A model generated the notes under the pieces. It ran no database searches and was not told the origin of the DNA. It was given only the letters and a program-made list of their open reading frames with translations. This document shows positions 7,379 to 15,940 of a stretch of 27,440 nucleotides of DNA, one piece after another; positions within the stretch are counted from its first letter, which is position 1; the number at the start of each line of letters is the position of its first letter. The translations under genes and the position numbers were made by a program. The stretch covers positions 1-27,440 of the forward strand of contig CAVRZY010000137.1 in the NCBI GenBank assembly GCA_963725415.1, written 5' to 3'. This DNA comes from CAVRZY01 sp963725415 (GTDB taxonomy: Bacteria > Acidobacteriota > Terriglobia > Bryobacterales > Bryobacteraceae).

Positions 7379-8055
7379 CTTGCGCTCCCCCAGTTTCTTG
7401 AGCGGGGCGGGTCGGGAAGGGCAATTCGGGTACAGGCCACGAATTTCGCAAAGGCGGCGAAATTCGCGCCGGTCCCCGAATTACGCGGGTTAGTGCGGGG
7501 GGTAATTCGGGTACAGGCCACGAATTTCGCACAGGCGGCGAAATTCGCGCCAGTCCCCGAATTACGCGGGTTAGTGCGGGGGGCAATTCGGGCACAGGCA
7601 ACGAATTTCGCACAGGCGGCGAAATTCGCGCCAGTCCCCGAATTGCGCGGGTTAGTGCGGGGGGTAATTCGGGTACAGGCCACGAATTTCGCACAGGCGG
7701 CGAAATTCGCGCCGGTCCCCGAATTGCGCGGGCTGGTGCGGGGAGGGTAATTCGGGTACAGGCCACGAATTTCGCAAAGGCGGCGAAATTCGCGCCGGTC
7801 CCCGAATTGCGCGGGTTAGTGCGGGGGGTAATTCGGGTACAGGCCACGAATTTCGCACAGGCGGCGAAATTCGCGCCGGTCCCCGAATTGCGCGGGCTGG
7901 TGCGGGGAGGGTAATTCGGGTACAGGCCACGAATTTCGCACAGGCGGCGAAATTCGCGCCGGTCCCCGAATTACGCGGGTTGGTGCGCGGGGGGTAATTC
8001 GGGTACAGGCCACGAATTTCGCACAGGCGGCGAAATTCGCGCCAGTCCCCGAATT
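7379..8055. repeat. Eight-unit tandem array of 60-nt palindromes (period 81-83 bp)
   Basis: Units begin at 7423, 7504, 7585, 7666, 7749, 7830, 7913 and 7996. Each unit is a near-continuous 60-nt hairpin: outer AATTCGGG with CCCGAATT, inner CGAATTTCGC with GCGAAATTCG. In unit 1 these arms are 7423-7430, 7440-7449, 7457-7466 and 7475-7482. Spacers are GC-rich and themselves conserved. Units 3-4 resemble units 5-6 in spacer type, which suggests a dimer duplication. The left flank 7379-7397 matches 18 of 19 bases of the end repeat of the sister elements at 17828 and 19911; the right end repeat is missing. A degenerate direct repeat (TGAGCGGGGC, then TCGGGAAGGGC) brackets the array near 7399 and 8059. 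The frame through the repeats is open but is not a credible protein. Confidence 0.9.
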
Positions 8056-8124
8056 ACGCTGAGCGGGGCAGTTCGGGAAGGGCCACAGTCTGCTTGCCGC
8101 CGATGCTATGATGAGAGGGCTATC

Positions 8125-8157
8125 ATGCGCTGGGCCGGTGTGGTGAGCCAACACTAA
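8125..8157 (+). other. Possible 10-codon leader ORF overlapping the ATPase start
   Basis: ATG at 8125 follows GAGAGGG and opens a 10-residue frame (MRWAGVVSQH). Its TAA overlaps the ATPase start as TAATG (8155-8159). This is the layout of translational coupling. A chance occurrence is quite possible for so short a frame. Confidence 0.3.
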
Positions 8158-9050
8158 TGTACAACGCCTTCTTCGGTTTTAGAGAAAGCCCTTTTAACCT
8201 GACCCCCGACCCGAGTTTCCTCTATCGCAGCCGGCAACACGAAGAGGCCCTGGCCAATCTCATCTACGGCGTCCACTCCCGCAAAGGCTTTGTGGTGCTG
8301 ACTGGCGAGGTCGGTACCGGCAAGACCACTATGCTGGAGTGCCTCCAGGATTTTCTGGCCGCCCATCGCATTGACTTCGCCTTCCTGTTCAACTCCCGCC
8401 TCTCGGTGGAGCAGTTCTTCGAGATGATCGCCTACGACCTGGACCTGCGCTGCGAACGCAAGTCCAAGACCGAGGTCTTGTTCGCCCTCAACCAGCTCCT
8501 GCTTCAGAACGCCAACGACGGCCGCACCACCAGCTTGATCATCGACGAGGCCCACAACCTGGAATGGGATGTCCTGGAGGAAGTCCGCCTGTTGGGCAAC
8601 CTCGAGAACCGCCGCGGCAAGCTGCTGCAAATCGTCCTGGCCGGCCAGCCCGAGTTCGACCGCAAGCTGGACGCCCCCAGCCTGCGCCAGCTCAAGCAGC
8701 GCATCGCCCTGCGCTGCATGCTCCAACCTTTCGAGGAGATGGAAACCCTGGAGTACATCTCCACCCGTCTGGCCAAGGCTGGCATGAGTGAACAGACTGT
8801 CTTCCCGCCCCAAATGCTGGCCGAGATTCATGTCCGCTCCCAGGGCATCCCGCGCGTCATCAACGCCATTTGCGACAACCTCCTGCTGACCGCCTTTGCG
8901 GTGGAGTGCAAGGTCACCAACCTGCAAATGTTGGATGAGGTCTCCGACGATATGCGCCTGGAGTGGCCGGGCAAGCGCATCTCCGTCTCCCGCTCGCGCT
9001 TCCCGGAACGCTCCCCCCGCGAGTCCCCTTTCTACACCCCCCGCGACTGA
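8157..9050 (+). CDS. ExeA/GspA-like AAA ATPase
   Basis: The 297-residue protein opens with MYNAFFGFRESPFNLTPDPS, the typical start of ExeA-like ATPases. Walker A is GEVGTGKTT (residues 50-58) and Walker B is LIIDEAH (127-133). A sensor-like VLAGQPEF and the C-terminal winged region GIPRVINAICDNLLLTA follow, so the ATPase domain is intact. The last 30 residues are Arg/Ser/Pro-rich. The peptidoglycan-binding domain of full ExeA is absent. Relatives serve type II secretion, exosortase-linked exopolysaccharide loci, or (TniB, IstB) transposition. No secretion, exosortase or transposase partner lies nearby, so the role is open. It sits immediately after the palindromic array, and the start is coupled to a possible 10-codon leader. 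Cytoplasmic or membrane-associated location is inferred. Confidence 0.85.
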   Translation: MYNAFFGFRESPFNLTPDPSFLYRSRQHEEALANLIYGVHSRKGFVVLTGEVGTGKTTMLECLQDFLAAHRIDFAFLFNSRLSVEQFFEMIAYDLDLRCERKSKTEVLFALNQLLLQNANDGRTTSLIIDEAHNLEWDVLEEVRLLGNLENRRGKLLQIVLAGQPEFDRKLDAPSLRQLKQRIALRCMLQPFEEMETLEYISTRLAKAGMSEQTVFPPQMLAEIHVRSQGIPRVINAICDNLLLTAFAVECKVTNLQMLDEVSDDMRLEWPGKRISVSRSRFPERSPRESPFYTPRD

Positions 9051-9078
9051 ACGCGGTGCGCAGATTGACGATTGCAGG

Positions 9079-9139
9079 ATTGACGATTGAGGATTGCTGT
9101 GTCTGGCGCAGCCCTACACCGCAATCGACAATCGTCAAT
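9079..9139 (+). terminator. Long stem-loop after the ATPase gene
   Basis: ATTGACGATTGAGGATTGC (9079-9097) pairs with GCAATCGACAATCGTCAAT (9121-9139), 17 of 19 positions, around a 23-nt loop. A further direct copy of GATTGACGATTG lies at about 9063-9074. The stem follows the ATPase stop by 29 bp. No T tract follows, so this may be a dispersed GATTGACGATTG-type repeat acting as an RNA 3' end rather than a classic terminator. The rest of 9051-9262 shows nothing else clear. Confidence 0.45.
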
Positions 9140-9262
9140 GAGCCAATCGTTAATTCTTCGGCGACACCGAAAGCGGCCAACACGCGGAATTCTCGCGAGG
9201 GTGAACGGAACCCGGCATTAGCAGTACAGTGTTACCATCACAGTCTGCGCACCAGGTGCACC

Positions 9263-10348
9263 ATGAAAACTCTGAGACTCTTCTCCCTGGCAGTGCTGAT
9301 TTCCGCCGCTCTGGCCACTGCCCAGTCCCGCGATCCGCTGCCGGTCCCCGATATCCCGGGCTACAAGACGCTGAAGTGCGATTTCCACATGCACACCGTC
9401 TTCTCGGACGGCGACATCTGGCCCACCCTGCGAATCTCGGAGGCCTGGCGCGATGGTCTGGACGCCGTCGCTCTCACCGATCATGCCGATTACCGTCCTC
9501 ACGAGGCCGATCTGAAGGCCGATGCCACCCGCCCTCACGCCCTGGCCCTGCCCCTGGCCGAGCGACTGGGCCTGATCCTGATCCCCGGCATCGAAATCGG
9601 CGAGGGCGACATTCACTGCAACCTCCTGTTTGTCACCGACCCCACTGCCCTGCGCGGCCTCAAGCTCCACGAAGCGCTTCAGAAGGCCCGCGCCCAGGAC
9701 GTTTTTGCGTTCTGGAACCATCCCGGCTGGAAGCAGAAGCCGGAGTGGTTCCCGCTGATCGCGGCTGCCTATGACGAGAAGTTGATCCAGGGAATGGAGT
9801 TGGTAAACGGGAACACCTTCTACGCCGATGCCTACCCGTGGATTGAGGAGAAGAAGCTGGCTATCCTTTCCAACAGCGATGTGCACGGGCTGGCCGCGAC
9901 TCGCAACCGTCCCATCACCCTGGTCTTCGCCGCGACCGCCGACGCCGCTGGCATTCGTGAGGCGCTGTTCGCCCGCCGCAGCGCAGCCTGGATGGGGGGT
10001 GAGATCTGGGGCGCCCAGGCACAGCTCGAAGCTCTCTGGCAAGGCGCCGTCAGAGTCCAGAATCCCCAACTAACCTCGCGTCCCAGTCAGCGCGGGCTGG
10101 TGGTTCGCCTCCGTAACACCTCCGCGATCCCCTTCCGCATCCGGGTGCGGCAATCCCCTCCCTGGGTGCGCGTTTCCGGCGGCGAACTGCGCGCGGAAAG
10201 CATCCTGGGCATCGCTCTAAACGTCGCCAAGGACGCCCCCGCCGGCCTCAACCGCGTCTCCCTTGAACTGGAGATCACCAACGTGCACACTGGCCCGGAC
10301 CGGAATCTCGTCGTGCGCCTGCCCCTGCGCATCGAGGTGGCCCCTTAG
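9263..10348 (+). CDS. Exported PHP-domain metal-dependent phosphoesterase-like hydrolase
   Basis: The 361-residue protein has a signal peptide (residues 1-20, MKTLRLFSLAVLISAALATA). A PHP domain (polymerase and histidinol phosphatase fold) follows, with its metal-binding motifs: DFHMHTVFSDG, ALTDHADY, GIEIGEGDIHCNLLF, FWNHPGW and LSNSDVHG. These supply the expected His and Asp ligands of the trinuclear centre. The C-terminal 100 residues look like a beta-sandwich without catalytic motifs. The frame is open further upstream, but the signal peptide fixes the start at 9263. PHP proteins hydrolyse phosphoesters. Exported forms like this are common in polysaccharide-degrading bacteria and the substrate is not known. 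It converges on the minus-strand oxidoreductase across a palindromic repeat. Confidence 0.85.
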   Translation: MKTLRLFSLAVLISAALATAQSRDPLPVPDIPGYKTLKCDFHMHTVFSDGDIWPTLRISEAWRDGLDAVALTDHADYRPHEADLKADATRPHALALPLAERLGLILIPGIEIGEGDIHCNLLFVTDPTALRGLKLHEALQKARAQDVFAFWNHPGWKQKPEWFPLIAAAYDEKLIQGMELVNGNTFYADAYPWIEEKKLAILSNSDVHGLAATRNRPITLVFAATADAAGIREALFARRSAAWMGGEIWGAQAQLEALWQGAVRVQNPQLTSRPSQRGLVVRLRNTSAIPFRIRVRQSPPWVRVSGGELRAESILGIALNVAKDAPAGLNRVSLELEITNVHTGPDRNLVVRLPLRIEVAP

Positions 10349-10389
10349 GGCTGCGTTCCACCAATCCACTCACGTATTCCGGGCCGAGC

Positions 10390-10499
10390 GTAGGGTGGGC
10401 AGTCCTGCCTGCGAGCCCAGTGTCCACGCGGCTTGTGTGGGCTTCAGCCCAGATAAGCCGGCAGGACTGCCGGCTTGCAGGCTGGATAGCCCGCCCCAC
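10390..10499. repeat. REP-like nested palindrome between convergent genes
   Basis: The outer arms GTAGGGTGGGC (10390-10400) and GCCCGCCCCAC (10489-10499) pair at 9 of 11 positions. GGCAGTCCTGCC (10398-10409) is the exact reverse complement of 10460-10471. A central TGGGCTTCAGCCCA hairpin sits between them. It lies between the stops of the PHP gene (10348) and the oxidoreductase (10555), the same setting as the element at 3300-3432. A role as a shared 3' end is plausible. Confidence 0.65.
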
Positions 10500-10554
10500 G
10501 GAGTTGTCTCAGCCATACGTTACCGGATTTCTAAAAGGCAATACTTAGAATAGA

Positions 10555-11904
10555 TCAGGCGAATTTCCAGCCCTTGCGGAAGTAGGGCTTGAGGTACTTG
10601 TTGGCCTCGTTGTTATTGGTGAACCGCATCTTCTGGCCATCCCACTGGAGCTTGCCTTCAAACTTCATGGCGATGACGCCCAGAAGCATCCACTGGACGA
10701 AGGGTCCCGCCACGCTGAAATTGGAGCAAGCAGGATCACCGCCTTTCGAGGCGCGAATCCAGTCGCGGTAGTGGCCAGGCGAGCGCGTCAACAGCGGCGG
10801 CGGCAGCTTGTAGTCTTTCATCTTCGCGGCCGGGACCAGGCGAGTGCGCTCGCCGTAGCAGCCGGTGGTAACCATGCCCTTCTCGCCGATAAACAAGCTG
10901 CCGTTGACGTCCTTGTCCCCCAGCAGTTCACCTTGCGGGACGCTCTCGAACTCCGGTTGCCGGTCCATGCCGTCGTGCCAGAAGAGCTTGACGGGCGGCA
11001 TGGCGCCGCGGGCCGGGAAATCGAACCGGATCACGCTCTTCTGCGGGAAAGTGTACTTGCTCTTGCCTTCCTGCTCCACGCATTCCACGCTGAGGGGGCG
11101 GCGCAATCGCAGCGCCATGTTGGGCGTGCCCAGGATGTGGCAGGCCATGTCGCCAATAGCGCCGCAGCCGAAATCCGGGAAGCCGCGCCAGTTGTGCGGG
11201 ACGTAGGCGGGGCTGTAGGGACGCGAGGCGGCAACCCCCAGCCACACGTCCCAGTCCAGGGTCGATGGTATGGGCGCTTCCTTGGGAACGACGTCCGGGC
11301 CTTGCGGCCAATACTTGAGCGGCCGGTTGGTCCAGGCATGGACTTCGGTCACGTTGCCGATATCCCCGGCCCAGACGATCTCGCAGCATTGCCGCGCGCC
11401 CTCGTTGGAGTATCCCTGGTTCCCCATCTGGGTGGCGACTTTGTACTTCTCCGCCGCCCTTGTCAACTCGCGCGCTTCCCACACCGTGCGGGTCAGAGGC
11501 TTCTGACAGTAGACGTGCTTGCCGCGCACCATGGCCCACATCGACGCGGTGCCATGCATGTGATCCGGCGTGGAGACTGTGACCGCATCAATGTTGCCGC
11601 CTTCTTTATCGAGCATCTGCCGGAAGTCTTTGTACTTCGGCACCTTCGGAAATTGCTGGAAGGTTTTCGCGGCGCGTTTCTCATCCGGGTCGGCCATGGC
11701 CACGATGTTCTCGGTCTGACACCCCAGAATGTCGCTATAGCCTTTGCCGCCGGCGCCGATGGCGGCGATGTTCAGCTTTTCATTGGGCGACTTGTAGCCC
11801 AGATGTTTCAGCGAGCTGACGCTCGAAAAGCCGCCCACCGGGACGGCGCCGGCGAGCAGAGTGCCGAAGAAAAAATACCGTCTGGACGTGCCATGTTGTG
11901 TCAT
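10555..11904 (-). CDS. Tat-exported Gfo/Idh/MocA-family oxidoreductase
   Basis: The protein has 449 residues when started at the ATG at 11904; an in-frame GTG at 11916 is less likely. It has a Tat-type N-terminus (TSRRYFFFGTLLAGAVPVGG). The NAD(P)-binding Rossmann motif is LNIAAIGAGGKGYSDILG. It is followed by TVSTPDHMHGTASMWAMVRGK and the family signature CQKPLTRTVWEA, with the usual lysine of the EKP motif. The C-terminal half is the alpha/beta substrate domain with DFGCGAIGDMACHI. Such proteins oxidise, reduce or otherwise convert sugars and inositols, keeping NAD(P) tightly bound when exported, as known for the Tat-exported glucose-fructose oxidoreductase. It is a paralogue of the protein at 14530-15879. 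The specific substrate is unknown. Confidence 0.88.
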   Translation of the reverse strand: MTQHGTSRRYFFFGTLLAGAVPVGGFSSVSSLKHLGYKSPNEKLNIAAIGAGGKGYSDILGCQTENIVAMADPDEKRAAKTFQQFPKVPKYKDFRQMLDKEGGNIDAVTVSTPDHMHGTASMWAMVRGKHVYCQKPLTRTVWEARELTRAAEKYKVATQMGNQGYSNEGARQCCEIVWAGDIGNVTEVHAWTNRPLKYWPQGPDVVPKEAPIPSTLDWDVWLGVAASRPYSPAYVPHNWRGFPDFGCGAIGDMACHILGTPNMALRLRRPLSVECVEQEGKSKYTFPQKSVIRFDFPARGAMPPVKLFWHDGMDRQPEFESVPQGELLGDKDVNGSLFIGEKGMVTTGCYGERTRLVPAAKMKDYKLPPPLLTRSPGHYRDWIRASKGGDPACSNFSVAGPFVQWMLLGVIAMKFEGKLQWDGQKMRFTNNNEANKYLKPYFRKGWKFA

Positions 11905-11992
11905 AGCGAGAAACACTCCCGTTTGGATTCTGAACCTATCATCCTATCTCATTTGCAATGACCGGCCCCGGTGAGCCCGGCGCCAGCTTTCC

Positions 11993-12562
11993 CTATTTCA
12001 CGTTCTCGCGCGCGTCCCGCTCCAGGCGGCTCACCGCCTCCACCAAGCCGACCACGTCGCCGAGGCTGTTGTAGACCGGCGCCAGCACCGAAATCCAGCC
12101 CGGCTTGTCCTGCACCGTCATCCGCCGGCCCGTCTCCAGCACCGTCTTCATCTGCGGGATCATGTCCTGATACAGCGTGCCCCAGGGCCAGAACTGGCTC
12201 ATCTCGTTCGTGTTCCGTATCACAATGTGGATCTTGGGCGGATCGGTCTGGAGCGGCATCCACAGGTTCACATCGCAGGGAAAGGATGCCAGCCGCGCCA
12301 GCCGCAGCAGGGTCTTCTTGGTTTGAACGTAAGCCTCGTGGTTGACGTCGTAGTTGTCGCTCCCCAGCCAGCGGTCTCGGGGATCTACCTTCACGATGTA
12401 CTTCATCGCCCTGGGTGTCACGATTCGCTGGCACACGTCCCCGTCCACCATCACCGTGGCTACCCGCGCTACCTCGTCGAGTTGGCGAGCCATAGAATCG
12501 GGTTGCGCACAGGCAGGCAGCGCCACCAGTATCGACAGTCCGAAAAGAATGCGCGTCCTCAT
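11993..12562 (-). CDS. Secreted cache/PDC-like sensor-domain protein
   Basis: The 189-residue protein has a signal peptide (MRTRILFGLSILVALPACA). GGGGAGGAGA about 6-10 bases upstream decides the start, and the frame is also open above it. The C-terminal stretch RMTVQDKPGWISVLAPVYNSLGDVVGLVEAVSRLERD resembles the last strands of single-cache (PDC) ligand-sensing domains, which bind small organic acids. There is no membrane anchor after the signal and no kinase or chemoreceptor part, so it would be a free periplasmic or lipid-linked domain (a Cys lies at the end of the signal). It begins 1 bp after the stop of the DUF4091 gene (TGAGATG), so the two are surely co-translated. The domain call is tentative. 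Confidence 0.65.
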   Translation of the reverse strand: MRTRILFGLSILVALPACAQPDSMARQLDEVARVATVMVDGDVCQRIVTPRAMKYIVKVDPRDRWLGSDNYDVNHEAYVQTKKTLLRLARLASFPCDVNLWMPLQTDPPKIHIVIRNTNEMSQFWPWGTLYQDMIPQMKTVLETGRRMTVQDKPGWISVLAPVYNSLGDVVGLVEAVSRLERDARENVK

Positions 12563-12563
12563 C

Positions 12564-14351
12564 TCATCTCTCCTCCCCGGCCAGTTGCAGTGCGAAGTCT
12601 CGCACTCTCTGCCAGGCCGCGGCGTCCAGCCCCGTAAACAACCTCCGGCCCGGCCGCGCGGCTTCGTCAATCGAGCTATTGGTCCACTCCCAGGGCGGCA
12701 GCTCCGCCAGCGCCGGCCGCGGCATCCACCACTCCTGGGGCTTCGAGCCGTTGTACCGCCGCGCCGCCTCCGCCTTCAACGACTCCAGCGACCGCTTTCC
12801 TTGGAAGCTGTCCAGCAGCGCGATGTCCTGCACGCAGTTCCGCTGTAGCTTCAACCGCAGGCTAGGGATCGGCGCCCGGATGCCGAAACGCTCTCCCGGA
12901 TAGACCAGCGCCGTGCCGCCGCCCTCGAAATGGAACCACGGATCCCGGCCCGGCGACACGGTGAGCCAATGTACGTACCCATCCACGCCCCAGATCCAGG
13001 CTTTCAGCGGATTGGTCGTAATGGCCGAGGAGACCTCGCTCACTACCGGCGTCCCGCCGTAGAACCAAATAATGTCCCCTCTCTGCTTCAGCATCCGCGG
13101 CGCGTACTGGTACCAGCCGAATTCCGAACCGCCGCACACCCAGAAGTTCACCACCCCGGCCAGTTCCTTGAATTGCCGCTCCATCATCCAGCTTGCATCG
13201 GCTCGGAAGACGAACCGCACGGGCGTCTCCTCCGGAACCGCCTTCTTGAGCAGCCGCGCATACTCGACGTAGTAGCGGAGGTCTTCGGGGAAGCGCGTCT
13301 CGTCTCCGTCCCAGGGAAAAGCCTTGTAGCGCTTCTTGTGATTGAAGAACATCTCGAAGCGCGTCTTGGTCCAACCCTTCTCGTGGAAGTGCCGCTCCAT
13401 CTCGGAGATCACGTTCACGAACTCCGCCTCGTAGCCCGGCTCGCCCCACCACAGAAACGAGGCTGGCCACTCCGGGTTGATCGGCAGGTAGACGAAGGGA
13501 ATGGGCCGGGCGCCCCGGCGCGTCCCGGCAAACGCCGAGCCGTCCAGCAGCGGCCCGTAGTGCCGGTCGTAGAGCCGCCAGCTCGAGATGCGCCTGTTGC
13601 GCCCCGAACCTTCCAGCGCCGGGGCGAACTCCGGTCCCACCTTCCCGCCATGCCCGTAGCCGAGCTGGTGAAACACGCCCCGATGCTCGTAGAAGATCCG
13701 ATGATAGGCGTGGATCAGATTGAAGAACTCATCGCTCTCGAAAAAGTCCTTGCGCTGTCGGCCGAAGAAATCCGCGATCCAGGAACTGCCGTACGAGTTG
13801 TGGTCCATGGTCACCACATCCTCTTCCGGGATCAGCGCCGGCAGCACCTTCAGCTCAATCGGCAGAGTGGCTCGCTCTCCACCCGCCTCTAGGCTGGCCT
13901 GGCCTTTATAGGTGCCCGGCTTGGCCTCGCGCCCGATCCAGAGATCCACCCAGAAGGCCTGCGCGGTCTGCTTCTCGATCCGGTTATCCGGCTCCGGAAG
14001 CCGCGACCGGTAGGGCAGGCTCACCGGTATCAGCGCGTCCGGATAGTAGCTCTTATCCCTCTCGGTGAAGTGGAACCACTCCCGAAACAACTCCGCTTTC
14101 ACCGCCTCCGGAAAACTCAGACTCAAGGTGTACGGGCCGCCCTCAGGCACCTTCGCCAGGAGGTGAAACGACACATAGCCGCCCCGCGCCGCCTGGAGCG
14201 CGACGCCGTTCCGAAAGGCTCCCAGGCCGCCCCCGCGATCCGCCCGCACAACCTCACCAAACGGATCCGGCCGCACAAATTCCGGCAGCGCTTCCAGTCC
14301 GGCCCCCGCGGCCTGACTCGCCAGCCAAATCAACAACCACCACGCTCTCAC
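12564..14351 (-). CDS. Secreted DUF4091-type glycoside hydrolase-like protein
   Basis: The 595-residue protein starts at GTG 14351, 9 bases after GGAGGG, and opens with a signal peptide (MRAWWLLIWLASQAAGAG). The longer open frame is rejected because it would start inside a dispersed repeat. An N-terminal beta-sandwich (to about residue 160, ending in LPIELKVLPALIPEED) is followed by a barrel-like domain. Its typical stretches are TMDHNSYGSSW, FVYLPINPEWPASFLWW and VNFWVCGGSEFGW. The DUF4091 signature near the C-terminus is GGTALVYPGERFGIRAPIPS followed by LRLKLQRNCVQD. The organisation recalls glycoside hydrolase family 123. Acidic residues that could be catalytic are present but not assignable. 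Its stop is 1 bp from the cache-like gene. Substrate unknown; polysaccharide cleavage is inferred. Confidence 0.8.
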   Translation of the reverse strand: MRAWWLLIWLASQAAGAGLEALPEFVRPDPFGEVVRADRGGGLGAFRNGVALQAARGGYVSFHLLAKVPEGGPYTLSLSFPEAVKAELFREWFHFTERDKSYYPDALIPVSLPYRSRLPEPDNRIEKQTAQAFWVDLWIGREAKPGTYKGQASLEAGGERATLPIELKVLPALIPEEDVVTMDHNSYGSSWIADFFGRQRKDFFESDEFFNLIHAYHRIFYEHRGVFHQLGYGHGGKVGPEFAPALEGSGRNRRISSWRLYDRHYGPLLDGSAFAGTRRGARPIPFVYLPINPEWPASFLWWGEPGYEAEFVNVISEMERHFHEKGWTKTRFEMFFNHKKRYKAFPWDGDETRFPEDLRYYVEYARLLKKAVPEETPVRFVFRADASWMMERQFKELAGVVNFWVCGGSEFGWYQYAPRMLKQRGDIIWFYGGTPVVSEVSSAITTNPLKAWIWGVDGYVHWLTVSPGRDPWFHFEGGGTALVYPGERFGIRAPIPSLRLKLQRNCVQDIALLDSFQGKRSLESLKAEAARRYNGSKPQEWWMPRPALAELPPWEWTNSSIDEAARPGRRLFTGLDAAAWQRVRDFALQLAGEER

Positions 14352-14385
14352 GTCTTCTAACCCTCCAATAATCTTTGCGCCCTTT

Positions 14386-14422
14386 GCGTCTTTGCGCGAA
14401 ACAAGCGTCTTTGCGCGAAACA
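14386..14422. repeat. Two tandem copies of a dispersed CTTTGCG-type repeat
   Basis: GCGTCTTTGCGCGAAACA occurs at 14386-14403 and again at 14405-14422, with a 19-bp period. It is preceded by related ATCTTTGCGCCCTTTGCG. This CTTTGCG(C/T) repeat family is widespread between bacterial genes. Here it lies in the divergent region (14352-14529) between the DUF4091 and oxidoreductase genes. No clear promoter was identified in that region. Confidence 0.6.
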
Positions 14423-14529
14423 GTCCCGCCCGTCGTTCCCACAAAAAGCTTACAATGAAATCTGAAAGCATGAAACCCCCCAGCCTGGCGGTCCCCTGCC
14501 AGGTGGCTGCGAAAGAGGAAGCAGATCAT

Positions 14530-15879
14530 ATGTCAGAAATCAAGGATTCCGTGAATCGAAGAGACTTCATGAAGACCGCGACCGGCGTGGGCGCGACTGT
14601 CGGCCTGGCAGGTCGTGCGCTGGCGGCCCGTCCAACAAAGACCGTGACCGGCAGGGTCATCGGCGCCAATGATCGCATCAACGTCGGCGTGATCGGCGTT
14701 GGTGGTCGCGGCACCTACGTGGGCCGCGAGTTTGCCAAGATCGGCAAGGATACCAATGCCTGTCAAATCCTGGCCGTCTGCGACGTCTATCAGAGGCGCC
14801 TGGACCAGAACAAGGAATTCCACAAGTGCGACGGCTACCTCGACTATCACGAGGTGATCAACCGCCCGGACATCGACGCCGTCATCGTCGCCACCCCGGA
14901 CCACTGGCACGCCACGATCGCCCTCGAGGCCATGGACAAGGGCAAGGACGTGTACCTGGAAAAGCCCATGTGCCACACCATCGAGGAGGCCAAGCACTTG
15001 GTGAACACCGTGAAGGAAACCAAGCGCGTCCTCCAGGTCGGCTCCCAGACCACCTCGGCCGACCAGTGGTGGAAAGCCAAGAAGGCCATTGCTGACGGCG
15101 CCATCGGCCAGATGATCATGAGCCAGGGCTCTTACCACCGCAACTCTAGAGAGGGCGAGTGGAACTGGAAGATCGATGCCGACGCCGGCCCCGACAAGAC
15201 CGGCAAAGACTTCGTGGACTGGAAGATGTGGCTCGGCCCCGCTGCCAAGCGCCCCTGGAATCCCGACCGCTTCTTCCGCTTCCGCAAGTATTGGGATTAC
15301 TCTGGCGGCACGGCCACCGACTTGTTCTTCCACGTGGTTGCTCCCCTCAATATCTGCTGGAGCGAGCCCCAGTTCCCCTTCAAGGTCATGTCCGGCGGCG
15401 GCAACTACATCTTCAAGGATGAGCGTGAAGTCCCCGACACCTTCCATCTCATCGCCGAGTTCTCCAAGGGACACTCCATGGTGCTCAGCTCCTCGATGGC
15501 CAACTCCCAGCACATCCCCGGCTTGATCCGCGGCCACGAAGGCACCATCATCATGGTCGAGCACGGCCAGTTCGAGGGCCGCACCGACTACATCACGCTG
15601 CGCCCCGAAAAACGAGTGGTTGGGCAAGACGAGGCTTACAAGTCCAAGTTCGGCGTCGATGAGACCAAGATCCCGGTAGACAAGAAGGACGCCATGGCGG
15701 CCCACGTCACCAACTTCCTGGACTCGATGCGCAGCCGCCAGAAGCCGACTCTCGACGTGGAAACCGCCGCCCGCGCCCAGGTCCTCATCTCCATGTCCGT
15801 GCAGTCCTACCGCGAAGGCCGCATCCTTTACTTCGACGAGAAGAACTGGAAAGTCCTCACCAAGCCGCCCAAGGCCTGA
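14530..15879 (+). CDS. Tat-exported Gfo/Idh/MocA-family oxidoreductase
   Basis: The 449-residue protein starts at ATG 14530, preceded by AGAGGA. The longer open frame upstream contains no signal and crosses a repeat. The Tat signal is VNRRDFMKTATGVGATVGLA. The Rossmann motif is INVGVIGVGGRGTYVGREF, followed by AVIVATPDHWHATIALEAMDKGK and the EKP signature YLEKPMCHTIEEAKH. The substrate domain includes KYWDYSGGTATDLFFH, in which the His is the usual family catalytic position. It is a full-length paralogue of the protein at 10555-11904. It probably converts a sugar or cyclitol in the periplasm with bound NAD(P). Substrate unknown. It stands alone on the plus strand, divergent from the DUF4091 operon. 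Confidence 0.9.
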   Translation: MSEIKDSVNRRDFMKTATGVGATVGLAGRALAARPTKTVTGRVIGANDRINVGVIGVGGRGTYVGREFAKIGKDTNACQILAVCDVYQRRLDQNKEFHKCDGYLDYHEVINRPDIDAVIVATPDHWHATIALEAMDKGKDVYLEKPMCHTIEEAKHLVNTVKETKRVLQVGSQTTSADQWWKAKKAIADGAIGQMIMSQGSYHRNSREGEWNWKIDADAGPDKTGKDFVDWKMWLGPAAKRPWNPDRFFRFRKYWDYSGGTATDLFFHVVAPLNICWSEPQFPFKVMSGGGNYIFKDEREVPDTFHLIAEFSKGHSMVLSSSMANSQHIPGLIRGHEGTIIMVEHGQFEGRTDYITLRPEKRVVGQDEAYKSKFGVDETKIPVDKKDAMAAHVTNFLDSMRSRQKPTLDVETAARAQVLISMSVQSYREGRILYFDEKNWKVLTKPPKA

Positions 15880-15940
15880 TAGCAGGACAAGCGCACGAGG
15901 TCCGCATTGACGACGATGTCGTGCTGCGCTTCGACTGGCG

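Noticed and set aside
7316..7750. Repeat protein encoded by the palindromic array
   Set aside because: Open frames exist on both strands because units are 81 bp, but later units of 83 bp break the frame, there is no ribosome site, and the same DNA occurs elsewhere as a non-coding element.
7423..8055. CRISPR array
   Set aside because: The repeats are 60 nt and deeply palindromic, the spacers are nearly identical to one another, and no cas genes lie nearby.
8157..9050. Transposition ATPase (TniB/IstB) partner of the array
   Set aside because: The N-terminal MYNAFFGF start is typical of ExeA-like proteins and no transposase is adjacent; proximity alone is not evidence.
9079..9139. Riboswitch or tRNA
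   Set aside because: Only one long stem is present, with no cloverleaf or known riboswitch core; a dispersed repeat or 3'-end hairpin is enough.
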